From Paulinella micropora (Eukaryota > Cercozoa > Imbricatea > Euglyphida), in assembly GCA_009731375.1 (NCBI GenBank), contig BJOX01000226.1, forward strand, positions 1 to 37,020: a DNA stretch of 37,020 bases, given 5' to 3'. Positions 36,858-37,020 of the stretch are shown here, in pieces. Every line of letters begins with the position of its first letter. Position 1 is the first letter of the stretch. The position numbers were made by a program, and so were the translations under genes. The notes under the pieces were generated by a model. The model saw only the letters and a list, made by a program, of their open reading frames with translations, had not been told where the DNA came from and made no database searches.

Positions 36858-37020
36858 GGAGTACATAGGCCATCGGTCCCTTTCCATTGGCTGATTGGCA
36901 TAAAGCTCCTAGAGAAATGTTCTATGCCGTCACTTCCTTTATTCCACCGATTGGTGTGGAGACTTTCCTTATGGAATGGAGGACTGGATGCACATGGCCT
37001 TTTGGCTCAGCAATTGGCAG
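36856..37020 (+). repeat. Repeat P, copy 3, runs to window end
   Basis: GGAGTACATAGGCCATCGGT to CAGCAATTGGCAG, nearly identical to 7301-7476. Confidence 0.9.

Overview
The window is eukaryotic nuclear DNA in draft form (N gaps at 2098-2255, 7024-7033, 7785-7794, 8884-9815, 13430-13439, 19260-19269, 20267-20624, 30072-30223 and 31485-31494). It is packed with microsatellites: GATA/TATC, CATA/TATG, ATT, GAA, GA, TTG and AACAG units. It carries tRNA-headed SINE-like repeats and a Tc1/mariner relic. Long ORFs inside the microsatellites are low-complexity artefacts. The real genes are chains of short GT-AG exons set into microsatellite introns. I recovered them by reading splice sites, reading phase and protein-family motifs together. 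I cannot name the species. An intron-rich protist or alga is a reasonable guess, but nothing decisive is visible.

Three multi-exon genes can be read. (1) On the minus strand, 18668 down to 739, about 28 exons keep phase throughout and give a model of about 870 residues. It has a RanBP2-type zinc finger, two poly-Ser blocks, two PI31/FBXO7-type FP domains in tandem, an F-box, and a Pro/Gly-rich C-terminus. This looks like an FBXO7/PI31 relative with an unusual architecture. (2) On the minus strand, 26476 down to 22541, four exons encode a protein of about 215 residues. Its N-terminus is an ALYREF/UIF-type UAP56-binding motif and the rest is Lys/Gln/Gly-rich with no RRM. (3) On the plus strand, from 28270 to at least 36055, about 15 exons encode a Ran-binding domain followed by a Ser/Pro/Arg-rich tail. 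Genes 2 and 3 are divergent, separated by about 1.8 kb that includes a large CATA/TATG tract.

Layout: 1-738 3' flank; 739-5905 F-box and second-FP exons; 6036-11770 a repeat cluster (inverted modules, SINE-like elements, ATT tails, N gaps) that appears to be one intron; 12062-18668 remaining gene 1 exons; 18690-19260 repeats upstream of gene 1; 19270-22540 TTG repeats, a gap and mostly unassigned sequence; 22541-26476 gene 2; 26477-28269 divergent intergenic region; 28270-36055 gene 3, with a Tc1/mariner relic in one intron; 36120-37020 SINE-like elements and ATT repeats.

The most striking pattern is that exons and their flanking microsatellites have been copied in tandem many times. Some copies keep exactly the same splice phase and could be alternative exons. 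Others have stops or lack splice sites. The microsatellites are usually oriented pyrimidine-rich on the sense strand and often supply the splice signals themselves. All gene models are hand-made from sequence and need transcript support.
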